In this document: one piece after another, positions 1-7,690 of the stretch
Layout of the letters: each line of letters starts with the position of its first letter
How positions within the stretch are numbered: the first letter of the stretch is position 1
NCBI GenBank assembly: GCA_015488855.1
Contig: WFMY01000188.1
Span: forward strand, 1-10,528
Source: Helicobacteraceae bacterium
GTDB lineage: Bacteria > Campylobacterota > Campylobacteria > Campylobacterales > Sulfurimonadaceae
Length of the DNA: 10,528 bases
Reading direction: 5' to 3'
Translations under genes and position numbers: made by a program
Notes under the pieces: generated by a model
What the model was told of the DNA's origin: nothing
The model's database searches: none
The model's input: only the letters and a program-made list of their open reading frames with translations

Positions 1-370
1 CTCCAAAGGGTTGCAATGCCATATCTTTAAAAGCACGAGTTGGACCATGATAAAGTTCCGATATATATAAGTTTTCTTTTACTTTAACAACAGGGACAGG
101 ATTGTTTGCATCATCAAAACTATCATAAAGAGCTAAGGCCTCATTGATCACGGCATCATCTATGTCTATCTCAAATCTCTTTAACATATCGTAAGCTAAA
201 GTTTTATAATTGGAATTGAGATGTTTTGCTAAAAACTCGTTTCCGAGATTGGGTAGTTCCTCTGGCACATAAAGTCCACCAAAAGAGGCTATTGGACTGA
301 GTATAGCTTCTGAAAAAGTTACAGTTTTTTGTTTAGATGCATCTATTCCACGAGTTTGTATAAAGTTCAT
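1..370 (-). CDS. thrC: Threonine synthase, N-terminal part (cut by window edge)
   Basis: This is the first 123 codons of a PLP-dependent threonine synthase, which converts O-phosphohomoserine to threonine and phosphate in the cytoplasm. The start is ATG at 368-370, with AAGGA five bases upstream. The translation begins MNFIQTRGIDASK. Family landmarks are the N-terminal SPIASFGGLYVPEELP stretch (about residues 25-40), typical of the bacterial ThrC N-terminal domain, and near the cut end HGPTRAFKDMALQPFG. In that motif the lysine after F is expected to form the Schiff base with PLP. The rest of the enzyme lies beyond position 1. The gene follows the EnvC-like gene after a 72-bp gap holding a likely promoter, so it may be transcribed separately as well as by read-through. 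Family identity is very secure; nothing can be said about the missing part. Confidence 0.93.
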   Translation of the reverse strand, partial: MNFIQTRGIDASKQKTVTFSEAILSPIASFGGLYVPEELPNLGNEFLAKHLNSNYKTLAYDMLKRFEIDIDDAVINEALALYDSFDDANNPVPVVKVKENLYISELYHGPTRAFKDMALQPFG

Positions 371-409
371 TTCATTCCTTAGAAGTTATCATAAAAAGTA
401 TATCTTGAA

Positions 410-415
410 ATTATA
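410..415 (-). promoter_or_regulatory. Probable -10 box for thrC
   Basis: Read on the minus strand, the 72-bp gap between the EnvC-like gene and thrC contains GGTTATAATTT, a consensus TATAAT in an AT-rich setting. It would start a transcript near position 403, with a leader of about 33 bases before the thrC ATG. No good -35 hexamer is visible, which is common for sigma-70 promoters in Campylobacterota. No terminator hairpin is seen between the two genes. Confidence 0.5.
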
Positions 416-442
416 ACCAAAAATAAACTAATTAGAATCTAT

Positions 443-1660
443 TTATTTAAAAAGTCTTATTGGATTGATATGGTATGACTTTTGTGTCACTTCAAAGATA
501 AGCTCATCATTCACTCGTCCTATGGTATATCCTTTTTTTATTTTTATACCTTTTCTGATACTTGGTGAGATTTGACTTAAATTTGCATAGATAGTATGCA
601 AACCATTTTTGTGCTGTACAATAACTATATTTTTAAGGATTGCTGTTTTATCTGCATAGATAACTTTCCCATTAAAGACTGTTTTTACTTTTGCATTTTT
701 ATTTTTTGGCTTCATAGAGATAGATTCGTTAAAAATTTTTATCCCATATATAGGATCAGTATAAGTTCCATATTTTTTAGTGATAGTATATGCTCTTAGC
801 GGAGCTATTGTTTTTCTACCACGATATTTTTTTGTTTTTACACTTTGATAAGAACTTCCGGGCTTTTTTACTTTTGGTAAGTTTTTATTAGAAGATTTTT
901 TTGCAAATGCTTTGCGTCTTGCTTCATCTTGTTTTACTTTTTTTAATCTATCTACTTTTATAATTTTGAGTTTTGCTAATGTTTGCTTTATGGAGTCTTG
1001 TTTTTTTATAAGTTTTTTTAAAGATTTTTTATATGCTTTTTCTAGTAAAACTAACTTTTTTAAAGATTTTTTATTTTTGTTTTGTGTTTTAAGAAGAGTC
1101 TTTCTTTTTGCATCAATACTAGATATTGACCTTTGTAAAGAGTGTGTCTGCTTATCAGTTTTTTTGAGTACAAGAGAGTTTTTATAAAACGCATCATTTA
1201 ACTTTTTTGCTTGTGTTTTTGTTTTTGTGAGCATGGCTTTTATCACTTCAAGTTCTATTAAAGATTCTTCTGTTTGAGCATTATTTTCATCTAAAACCAC
1301 TTTAAGAGAGATACTTTTGGCAATGGTAAAGATCAATTCTTCTTCTAAAGCGTCTTGTGCCTTTTGAAGTTCTTGTTGCTTTTTTTGCAAATTTATTAAT
1401 TTTTTAGAGTTTTCATCATAACTTTGTGCTTTTAAATTCAAAGATTTCTTAAGCTCTATCAAATACTTTTGCTGTTTGAATATCTCTTTTTTTTGTTGCA
1501 AGATATCTTTAGCATTTTGTGCCATCTTTTTATTGACAGAGCTATAGGACTTTGAGAAATTCTTTAAATTTGCACTTGTTTTTTTAATCTTTTTATCGAT
1601 GTCATTTTTAGCATTTACACAACTAAACAATAAAAAAAAAGTAAGAAAAACTTTTATCAT
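443..1660 (-). CDS. EnvC-like murein hydrolase activator: coiled coil plus degenerate M23/LytM domain
   Basis: The 405-residue protein has a Sec signal peptide (about residues 1-17, ending VNA), a long Lys/Gln-rich coiled coil (about 22-255), a basic linker, and a C-terminal LytM/M23 beta domain (about 285-405). In the LytM domain the zinc-binding residues of active M23 peptidases are missing. The usual HxxxD region reads YGIKIFNESISM (305-316), and the usual HLHFE reads DELIFE (385-390). The fold markers NGKVIYADK, GLHTIYANLS and VKKG-like IKKGYTIG remain. Loss of zinc ligands with a coiled-coil N-terminus is the EnvC pattern, where the protein activates amidases rather than cutting murein. 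Its gene overlaps ftsX by 4 bp (ATGA), which fits EnvC docking on the periplasmic loop of FtsX. A T9 run lies in the signal-peptide codons. Function is inferred from architecture and context. Confidence 0.85.
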   Translation of the reverse strand: MIKVFLTFFLLFSCVNAKNDIDKKIKKTSANLKNFSKSYSSVNKKMAQNAKDILQQKKEIFKQQKYLIELKKSLNLKAQSYDENSKKLINLQKKQQELQKAQDALEEELIFTIAKSISLKVVLDENNAQTEESLIELEVIKAMLTKTKTQAKKLNDAFYKNSLVLKKTDKQTHSLQRSISSIDAKRKTLLKTQNKNKKSLKKLVLLEKAYKKSLKKLIKKQDSIKQTLAKLKIIKVDRLKKVKQDEARRKAFAKKSSNKNLPKVKKPGSSYQSVKTKKYRGRKTIAPLRAYTITKKYGTYTDPIYGIKIFNESISMKPKNKNAKVKTVFNGKVIYADKTAILKNIVIVQHKNGLHTIYANLSQISPSIRKGIKIKKGYTIGRVNDELIFEVTQKSYHINPIRLFK

Positions 1661-2469
1661 ACTTCTTCTTTATGTCCTAAAACAATCATCGAAGCTAAAA
1701 GGATAGAGAGAACAATGGAGATACCAAAAAGAACAAAAAAGTCTCCTACATTATCAAAAATTACTACACTTATATTGATATTATTAAATTCATTTAAAAT
1801 CCAATGAGATGAAGCTATCAAGGAAAAAATGACAAACACAATGATACTTGAGATGATAGCATCAACGATGGAGAGTCGAAACAAAACAGCTGAACGCAAC
1901 CAAGTTGGTGCGCCAAAAAGCCCCATTATGCTCATCCTTTCGTTGTGTTTAAACTGCCAAATTCTCAGCTCTTTAAGGATAAGAAGCATTGTTACGAGGG
2001 AAACTACAGCAGCAAAAACCAAAACTACATTTTTAAACAATACAAGTAACCTATATATAGTATCATGGGTATTTGAGAAATCTTCTACCTTTATTACAAA
2101 TCTATTATTTAGCAGATCTTTTCTAAGTCTTTTAATCTCTCTTGGCGATGGATATTTTTTAAGATGCAACTTATAAAATTTTGGTAAAGTAAGCTTTAAA
2201 AAGTCCATATTACTTTTATCAATACCCGAATTTAAACGCTTGATGACATTGTCAGGTGAGAGAACTTTAACCTCATTAATGAGTTTATTTATTCTAAAAA
2301 ATTGTTTTTGAGTGATTGTTTTTTGTGACACTACAACAACCGAATAGTTATTGGCAAGATTTTGTTTATAGGCATCGATAGATCGCTCTACTATAACAAA
2401 AATCTGTATCGAAAAGAGTATGCTGACAAGTGCTACAATAAGAGAGAGATGATTTTTAATTGATTTCAT
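1657..2469 (-). CDS. ftsX: Cell division permease-like protein FtsX
   Basis: The 270-residue membrane protein has four predicted transmembrane segments (about residues 8-28, 145-166, 200-222, 243-264). A large periplasmic domain lies between the first two (about 30-140), the FtsX topology. The segment KELRIWQFKHNERMSIMGLFGA (166-187) corresponds to the family's cytoplasmic coupling region before TM3. FtsX pairs with the ATPase FtsE and passes ATP-driven changes across the inner membrane to EnvC-type amidase activators at the division site. The start overlaps ftsE by 14 bp and the stop overlaps the EnvC-like gene by 4 bp, so all three partners are probably made together. The N-terminal cytoplasmic part is very short, as in other short FtsX forms. 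Sequence identity within FtsX is usually low, so context carries much of the weight. Confidence 0.88.
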   Translation of the reverse strand: MKSIKNHLSLIVALVSILFSIQIFVIVERSIDAYKQNLANNYSVVVVSQKTITQKQFFRINKLINEVKVLSPDNVIKRLNSGIDKSNMDFLKLTLPKFYKLHLKKYPSPREIKRLRKDLLNNRFVIKVEDFSNTHDTIYRLLVLFKNVVLVFAAVVSLVTMLLILKELRIWQFKHNERMSIMGLFGAPTWLRSAVLFRLSIVDAIISSIIVFVIFSLIASSHWILNEFNNINISVVIFDNVGDFFVLFGISIVLSILLASMIVLGHKEEV

Positions 2470-3127
2470 TGATAGTTCCGTATTCTATATGAAAATGCTT
2501 ATAATCAACATTGAGCGAAGATGGTATATGGTGTGTAACAACTATGACAGTTGTCTCAAGTTGCGTATTTGCACCCTCAAGCAGTTTCCATATAAGTTCA
2601 GATGAATACTCATCAAGATTTCCCGTAGGCTCATCTGCAAGGATTAGGATAGGATTATGAGATAAAGCTCTTGCCATTGCAACGCGTTGTTGCTCTCCCC
2701 CACTCAGTTCCAATGGATATTTTCCAGCTTGATGCTTTAGTCTTACATGTTTAAGGAGTGATTCAACTTGATTTGTCATTACACTTTTTTCATATCCATT
2801 GATAATAAGAGGCATCATGATATTTTTCTCTATTGTCCATTCTTTGACAAGTTTATAGTCTTGAAATACTATCCCTATATGGCGTCTAAGAAAGTTCAGC
2901 TTAGAACGGGAAACCTTACTTAACTCAACACCACCTACCACTAAACTCCCCTGTTTGAGTTTGATAGCACCAAAAAGAGATTTTAAGAGTGTTGATTTAC
3001 CACTACCACTGGCTCCTGTGATAAAAACAAAACTTCCTGAGTTTACACTAAAGTTTGCTTGATTGATAATAGTCTCATCTGCTGTATATGAAAGAGAAAC
3101 ATTTTTAGCTACTATAACTTTATCCAT
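2456..3127 (-). CDS. ftsE: Cell division ATP-binding protein FtsE
   Basis: This is a complete ABC ATPase of 223 residues. With the start used here, Walker A GASGSGKST lies at about 38-46, the Q-loop VFQDY at 87-91, the signature LSGGEQQ at 141-147, Walker B ILILADEP at 160-167 and the H-loop THH at 198-200. The sequence DYKLVKEWTIEKN after the Q-loop is FtsE-like. I chose the ATG at 3125-3127 because GAGG lies six bases upstream of it. An in-frame ATG four codons earlier (3137-3139) has no good ribosome site. The start overlaps the trmB stop by 8 bp and the end overlaps ftsX by 14 bp. It acts at the inner face of the membrane as the ATPase of the FtsEX complex. Confidence 0.93.
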   Translation of the reverse strand: MDKVIVAKNVSLSYTADETIINQANFSVNSGSFVFITGASGSGKSTLLKSLFGAIKLKQGSLVVGGVELSKVSRSKLNFLRRHIGIVFQDYKLVKEWTIEKNIMMPLIINGYEKSVMTNQVESLLKHVRLKHQAGKYPLELSGGEQQRVAMARALSHNPILILADEPTGNLDEYSSELIWKLLEGANTQLETTVIVVTHHIPSSLNVDYKHFHIEYGTINEIN

Positions 3128-4292
3128 TAAGTACCTCATCCAAAAATTTATGTGCCATTAGATTACTTTTTGAGAGAAGGGGCAATGATGGATAATAACG
3201 AATTTGTTTATCCTGTATGATAATATAGAGATGCTCTGGTCTATCAGAACTTCCCATTGAAACGCGTAGCATAATACCATCATCTAAGGTATAAATCCTT
3301 TCAAAATGGATAAAACCACCCTCAAACTTTTTGGTAGTTGCATGAAGCGCTAAAAGTTCTTGTGCATCTTTAGTAAATGTAGAGAAAGTAAAATCTCCCT
3401 CTATATGAAGCGGATCAGATTCTATCTCATTTATCATTGTGAGATCATAGATATTTTTTTCCATGAGCTTCCATCTATCTTCATACTTAGAACTTACAGC
3501 AATATCTTTATTTTTATTGATTTGCAAGGAGATTTTCTTCAAAGCAATGAAAGTTTCATAGGAGTAAGCATAATAGTTTTCACTATCTGTACGAAGTTCC
3601 AAACGACCGTTTATGCCAAGCACCCGTTGTGATTCCTCTATGAAAGATGTTGAGATGACACGCCGATGAGGCTTTTTGTCCCAAGGAACTGGAAAATGCA
3701 CAAAAATCCTACTTACTATATTTGAAGGGACTAACTCCATAAAAAGTCGTGCATCATAATCTAAGATAAGTAGATTGTCTAAGCCTTGGATAGTGATTTG
3801 TTTGAGCACTTGTTCTATGGAAGGACGATGAATCTCTATCCCAATAAAAAGAGTCTGAGAATTTTCTTTTGCTTGGTGTAAGAGATGTCTCCCTGAACCG
3901 AAACCCACTTCAATAGCCACATCTTGTGCATCAGGAAATTTTTGTGCAAAATACTCTATACTCTTGAGAGCTGTTACCTCTTGAAGATGTATATTTTTCG
4001 CATTATCTGGTACATTTGATTCTAAAACTTCTAAGCCTGCAATTTTGGCATAGGCGAGTAAGCATTTATGTACATTGTAAATTGAAGCTGGACGAGTAAG
4101 TTTATCTGTTTTTAAAAGGCACTTTTTCTCATCTTCTCGTACTAACAAAAAGAACTCTTCTCCCTCAATAGTAGTTGATATGACTTTATCATCACTATGA
4201 TTTGCATTTTTAGCTAAAAAGTTAAAACGAACTCCATCTTGTTCTTTGGGAAACTCTATACTCTTAAATTCTTTAATATGAAGATGTGGCAT
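3120..4292 (-). CDS. trmB: tRNA (guanine-N7-)-methyltransferase, long form
   Basis: This 390-residue protein carries a TrmB methyltransferase core that makes m7G46 in tRNA variable loops using SAM. SAM motif I is EVGFGSG (128-134), followed by FIGIEIHRPSI (149-159), DYDARLF (178-184), the TrmB hallmark HFPVPWDKKPHRR (199-211) and LELRTDSENYYAY (231-243). The core is flanked by about 110 extra residues at the N-terminus and about 110 at the C-terminus. The whole is much longer than the roughly 240-residue E. coli enzyme; I recall long TrmB forms in Campylobacterota. Its ATG overlaps the lipoprotein stop by one base (TAATG), pointing to coupled translation. It sits between the lipoprotein and ftsE, as in C. 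jejuni. The hallmark reads PVPW where many TrmBs have PDPW. Confidence 0.92.
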   Translation of the reverse strand: MPHLHIKEFKSIEFPKEQDGVRFNFLAKNANHSDDKVISTTIEGEEFFLLVREDEKKCLLKTDKLTRPASIYNVHKCLLAYAKIAGLEVLESNVPDNAKNIHLQEVTALKSIEYFAQKFPDAQDVAIEVGFGSGRHLLHQAKENSQTLFIGIEIHRPSIEQVLKQITIQGLDNLLILDYDARLFMELVPSNIVSRIFVHFPVPWDKKPHRRVISTSFIEESQRVLGINGRLELRTDSENYYAYSYETFIALKKISLQINKNKDIAVSSKYEDRWKLMEKNIYDLTMINEIESDPLHIEGDFTFSTFTKDAQELLALHATTKKFEGGFIHFERIYTLDDGIMLRVSMGSSDRPEHLYIIIQDKQIRYYPSLPLLSKSNLMAHKFLDEVLNG

Positions 4293-5584
4293 TAAATATC
4301 TTTGACCTCTTTTGGTTTTTTTGCACTAGGTTTTGTCTCTAACTCTATCTCAATACTGGCGTTTGAACGGATGCCATCTTTATCGACTGCGTAAACTTTA
4401 AAGTAGTAAGTAGTATCTGCTTGTATCTTTTTATCTATATAAGATAAAGATGTAATACCATCAAACTCCTCTGCAACTTCATCAAACATACCTTTTTTAT
4501 ATCTTTTAGAAACGATATAAGTTTTTGCTCTATCATCAGTTTTATTCCACCTAAGTACAATCGTATTATCAACAATTTTAGCTTCTACGAGAGCTGGTGG
4601 ATTTGGTTTTACTACGGTTACACCTTGAGCAGAATAAAGTTCATAGTTACTTTCTAAAGCATCTTTATCCAGAACGCTAACTCGGTAAAAGTATCTTACT
4701 CCATCTTCATCAATCTTATCTATATATTTATTTGTTTTCGTTTGTGCTAGAAGAGTGTAACCTCCATCTGCACTTTTTGAGCGATATATATTATATTTTA
4801 AAAAATCTTTTAGATCTGATTTTTGCCAAGTGAGTATAATTTTTTTAGGTTGATTATCTGTTGCTTTGATATTTCTCACTTCTGGTGGTCGTGCTTTTGT
4901 TGTTATTTGTACCTCTTTACTTGGCTTTGAGATAATGTTGTTATATGTCAAAGCATGGACAACATAGATATAAGTATACTTATCTGCAAGTCCAGTATCT
5001 ATATATTCTGCCCTTAATCTTCCATCCAAAATTGCAATACTCTCCCACTCTTTTTGTTTAAGTGTTCGTCTTTTTACCTCATAACCATTTACAATCTTAT
5101 TTGTATGTGGACGCCAAATTATTTTAGCACTTCTTGGCATATCTTTTAAAGCATGAATCCATGTAACAGAATCTAAAATAGGATTTGAACGGACTACAGT
5201 TTTCGCACTTTTAAGACCTTCTGCTAACGCACTATATGTTTTAAAATAATAACTATATCTTGAATTTGGTTGTATCCGTGTATCTAAAAAGTGTGTAGAA
5301 AAGCGATTGTCAATAGTAACATAATATGCATCATCCTCTATCTCTGACTTATTATTGTCTAAAGCCATTCTGTAGATATATATACCTTTCACTCTTTTAT
5401 CATTGAACGCTTTCCATTCAAGAGCGATAGACTTCATATCTTTTTTGATACCATTTGCTGTCAACTCCACCTGAGGCAAAGAGGAGTCAATAGTAGCATC
5501 GGGATTTGGCTTAGGTGTACCGCATCCGCTAAGAATCAATATGAATGAAAGACTTACTAATGTAGCTAGGGTTGATAACTTCAT
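4292..5584 (-). CDS. flpA: FlpA-like lipoprotein with tandem fibronectin type III domains
   Basis: The 430-residue lipoprotein has a signal peptide with lipobox LSGC (cysteine 21), so it is lipid-anchored, probably in the outer membrane. It is followed by about four fibronectin type III-like units (roughly 38-130, 138-230, 235-325, 330-420). Each shows a core W (W57, W157, W253, W346) and a late tyrosine strand such as YSYYFKTYSA, YTYIYVVHAL, RYFYRVSVLD or TYYFKVYAVD. Gene order around it matches C. jejuni Cj1279c (FlpA), a fibronectin-binding adhesin. Residues 157-165 read WRPHTNKIV. From memory, the fibronectin-binding motif mapped in FlpA is WRPHPDFRV at nearly the same position. The start ATG has GGAG seven bases upstream and lies 56 bp inside the preceding gene. 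Orthology is likely; binding to host fibronectin is not shown for this organism. Confidence 0.82.
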   Translation of the reverse strand: MKLSTLATLVSLSFILILSGCGTPKPNPDATIDSSLPQVELTANGIKKDMKSIALEWKAFNDKRVKGIYIYRMALDNNKSEIEDDAYYVTIDNRFSTHFLDTRIQPNSRYSYYFKTYSALAEGLKSAKTVVRSNPILDSVTWIHALKDMPRSAKIIWRPHTNKIVNGYEVKRRTLKQKEWESIAILDGRLRAEYIDTGLADKYTYIYVVHALTYNNIISKPSKEVQITTKARPPEVRNIKATDNQPKKIILTWQKSDLKDFLKYNIYRSKSADGGYTLLAQTKTNKYIDKIDEDGVRYFYRVSVLDKDALESNYELYSAQGVTVVKPNPPALVEAKIVDNTIVLRWNKTDDRAKTYIVSKRYKKGMFDEVAEEFDGITSLSYIDKKIQADTTYYFKVYAVDKDGIRSNASIEIELETKPSAKKPKEVKDI

Positions 5585-6503
5585 TTATATTCTCCGTATT
5601 AAATTTATTGTCAATAAAAGCAGTCATATACTCATCCATAGGGGCTACAAAGGAACATAATTTTTTAGTGCTAGGATGGATAAAATGTATCTCATAGGCA
5701 TGGAGCAATATTCGTTCCGATTTGTCATCTTTTTGAGTATTTCCATAGAGGTGGTCACCAAGGATATGACGACTCATTGTCTCAAGATGTACACGAATCT
5801 GATGCGTACGCCCCGTAAAGAGTTTACAAGCTATAAGTTGCATAGTTTCATCTTCACTTAATGCCAAAAAACTAAAAGCAGTTTTTGCATCTTTACCACC
5901 ATTTTCACAACCCATTTTTAGACGGTTTTTTGAACTTCTTTTGATGGGTTTTTCAACTATAGTAATCTCTTCTTTTAAAGGGGGTACAACCACAGCAAGA
6001 TAATACCTACCCATACTTTTATCTTGAAGTTGTTCAGAAAGAAACTGATGCGCTACATTGTTCTTTGCAACAACCATCACACCACTTGTCCCTTTATCTA
6101 AACGATGGACGATCCCATGCCTCTCCTCACCACTTATGGTAGAGAGTCGTATATTTTTATGTTTGAGCCATTCTACTAAGGTAGCATCTTTGACACTTGG
6201 AGCAGGATGGACTGTAAGGTTTGTGGGTTTATTGATCACTAGAACATCATCATCTTCATAAAGAACTTCTACATCAAAGTCTATCTCAAGAGCTTTTACA
6301 ATCTTTGCCTCTGGAAATTCAACCTTAACTTCTTGATTCATTTTCAGTTTGACACCAGCACGAGAAACTAACTTCCCATCAACATAGACACACTCTTTTT
6401 TTATAAGTTGTGCCACTTGAGAGCGTGTTTGCTCTATCACTGATGCTAAAAAAACATCTAATCTTTGTTCACTTTTACACGCAAAGCTTTGAATATCGCT
6501 CAT
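5529..6503 (-). CDS. RluA/RluD-family 23S rRNA pseudouridine synthase
   Basis: This is a 324-residue cytoplasmic enzyme that isomerises uridine to pseudouridine in large-subunit rRNA. It has an N-terminal S4 RNA-binding domain (about residues 8-62, with SRAGVKLKMNQEVKV), then the RluA-type catalytic domain. Motif II, HRLDKGTSG (133-141), holds the catalytic aspartate D136. LFTGRTHQIRVHLE (about 228-241) and ILGDHLYG follow. I chose the ATG at 6501-6503 because AGAGG lies eight bases upstream and the protein then begins MSDIQSF; an earlier in-frame ATG at 6525-6527 has no clear ribosome site. The S4 plus catalytic layout fits RluD or RluB-type substrates, but the exact target uridines cannot be read from sequence. 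The 3' end overlaps the lipoprotein gene by 56 bp, an unusually long overlap. Confidence 0.88.
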   Translation of the reverse strand: MSDIQSFACKSEQRLDVFLASVIEQTRSQVAQLIKKECVYVDGKLVSRAGVKLKMNQEVKVEFPEAKIVKALEIDFDVEVLYEDDDVLVINKPTNLTVHPAPSVKDATLVEWLKHKNIRLSTISGEERHGIVHRLDKGTSGVMVVAKNNVAHQFLSEQLQDKSMGRYYLAVVVPPLKEEITIVEKPIKRSSKNRLKMGCENGGKDAKTAFSFLALSEDETMQLIACKLFTGRTHQIRVHLETMSRHILGDHLYGNTQKDDKSERILLHAYEIHFIHPSTKKLCSFVAPMDEYMTAFIDNKFNTENINEVINPSYISKSFIHIDS

Positions 6504-6555
6504 TAATATACCTCTATTATGATACAATTCTATAAAATTTTAGGAGTTGTATAGT
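6504..6555. promoter_or_regulatory. Divergent intergenic region between the pseudouridine synthase gene and rodA
   Basis: This 52-bp AT-rich gap must hold, or lie next to, start signals for two opposite transcripts. On the plus strand GATACAAT and TATAAA are possible -10 boxes, and TAGGAG at 6541-6546 is the rodA ribosome site. On the minus strand CATAAT lies just ahead of AGAGG, the ribosome site for the pseudouridine synthase. No convincing -35 hexamers are visible, so the promoters are not pinned down. Confidence 0.35.
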
Positions 6556-7668
6556 TTGTGGAGAATTGATAAGCGCATTTTAGCACAATTTGACTTTATT
6601 TCTATTATTCTTTTGCTACCTCTCATCTTCACATCTCATTGGCTAATCAATGAAGCAGTTCCAGCTCTTGCACAAAAACAGCTAGCCTATATTGGGGTTG
6701 CAACACTAACCTTTGTATTTGTCTTCTTACTCCCCATTCGTCGGATGAATTGGCTTATACCTCTTATCTATTGGGTCAATATTTTATTACTTTTGGCTGT
6801 TGAGTTTGTTGGTCATTCGAGACTTGGTGCGCAAAGATGGCTAGAGATACCCTTTATCAATGCTACTATTCAACCATCAGAGTTCGTCAAGCCAGCGCTC
6901 ATTTTGATGCTTGCTTATCTTATTCACCGTAACCCTCCACCTAGAGAGGGTTACGGTCTTAAAGATTTTTTAAAGTTAAGTGCCTACATACTAATACCAT
7001 TTTTTCTCATAGCAAAAGAACCAGATTTGGGTACTGCATTAGTTTTGCTACTTATAGGCTATGGAGTCTTATTTTTCATAGGTGTAAACTGGAAAATTTG
7101 GGCTGTTATTGTCGGTATTGTAGCCCTTCTTACACCTGTTGTTTACAAGTTTGGACTTCATGATTATCAAAAAGTTCGTATTACTGACTTTATGAGTGAA
7201 AAACCATCATATCATGTACAACAATCTATCATTGCTATTGGTTCGGGAGGGCTTAGTGGGAAGAGTAAAGATGAAGCAACACAAACTCAGATGAAATTTC
7301 TTCCCATTGCTACAAGTGATTTTATCTTTGCATTTTTAGTTGAGCGAGCTGGTTTTTTAGGTGGTTTAGCTATCATACTTGTCTATATCTTACTTATCTT
7401 ACATCTCTTTAGCCTCAGTGTATTTAGCAATGACTACTTCATAAAAGTTGTCACCATCGCAATATCTTTTATGATATTTATTTACACAGGAGTCAATATC
7501 TCTATGACCATAGGTTACGCACCTGTTGTAGGTGTACCACTACCTATGTTTAGCTATGGGGGGAGTAGTTTTTTAAATTTTTTATTGCTCTTTGCTATTA
7601 TGGAAAATCTTATCACCTTCCAATACAAAGATCTCTACGATGGACGAGGAACAAAAAGTTTCGTATAA
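6556..7668 (+). CDS. rodA: RodA, SEDS-family peptidoglycan glycosyltransferase
   Basis: This 370-residue polytopic inner-membrane protein polymerises lipid II into glycan strands during cell elongation, with a partner class B penicillin-binding protein. Seen motifs include GAQRWLEIPFINATIQPSEF (about 91-110), AKEPDLGTA (about 153-161), and SDFIFAFL with the conserved SEDS aspartate at about 255. The family signature near the end runs from NISMTIGYAPVVGVPLP to SYGGSS (about 314-338). I chose the TTG at 6556-6558, giving MWRIDKRIL, because GGAG at 6543-6546 is nine bases upstream. A TTG at 6547 is in frame but touches the ribosome site. The gene diverges from the pseudouridine synthase, the same arrangement as mrdB in C. 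jejuni, and ends 22 bp from the convergent NicO-type gene. The RodA rather than FtsW call rests on sequence feel and context. Confidence 0.92.
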   Translation: MWRIDKRILAQFDFISIILLLPLIFTSHWLINEAVPALAQKQLAYIGVATLTFVFVFLLPIRRMNWLIPLIYWVNILLLLAVEFVGHSRLGAQRWLEIPFINATIQPSEFVKPALILMLAYLIHRNPPPREGYGLKDFLKLSAYILIPFFLIAKEPDLGTALVLLLIGYGVLFFIGVNWKIWAVIVGIVALLTPVVYKFGLHDYQKVRITDFMSEKPSYHVQQSIIAIGSGGLSGKSKDEATQTQMKFLPIATSDFIFAFLVERAGFLGGLAIILVYILLILHLFSLSVFSNDYFIKVVTIAISFMIFIYTGVNISMTIGYAPVVGVPLPMFSYGGSSFLNFLLLFAIMENLITFQYKDLYDGRGTKSFV

Positions 7669-7690
7669 TTACACTATTTTTCAGTCATAA

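Noticed and set aside
596..1187. Plus-strand open frames opposite the EnvC-like gene (596-799, 912-1187)
   Set aside because: The Phe/Cys/Ser-rich products are antisense shadows of Lys-rich coiled-coil codons; no start signals are seen.
7669..7690. Bidirectional terminator between rodA and the NicO-type gene
   Set aside because: The 22-bp gap has no stable inverted repeat.
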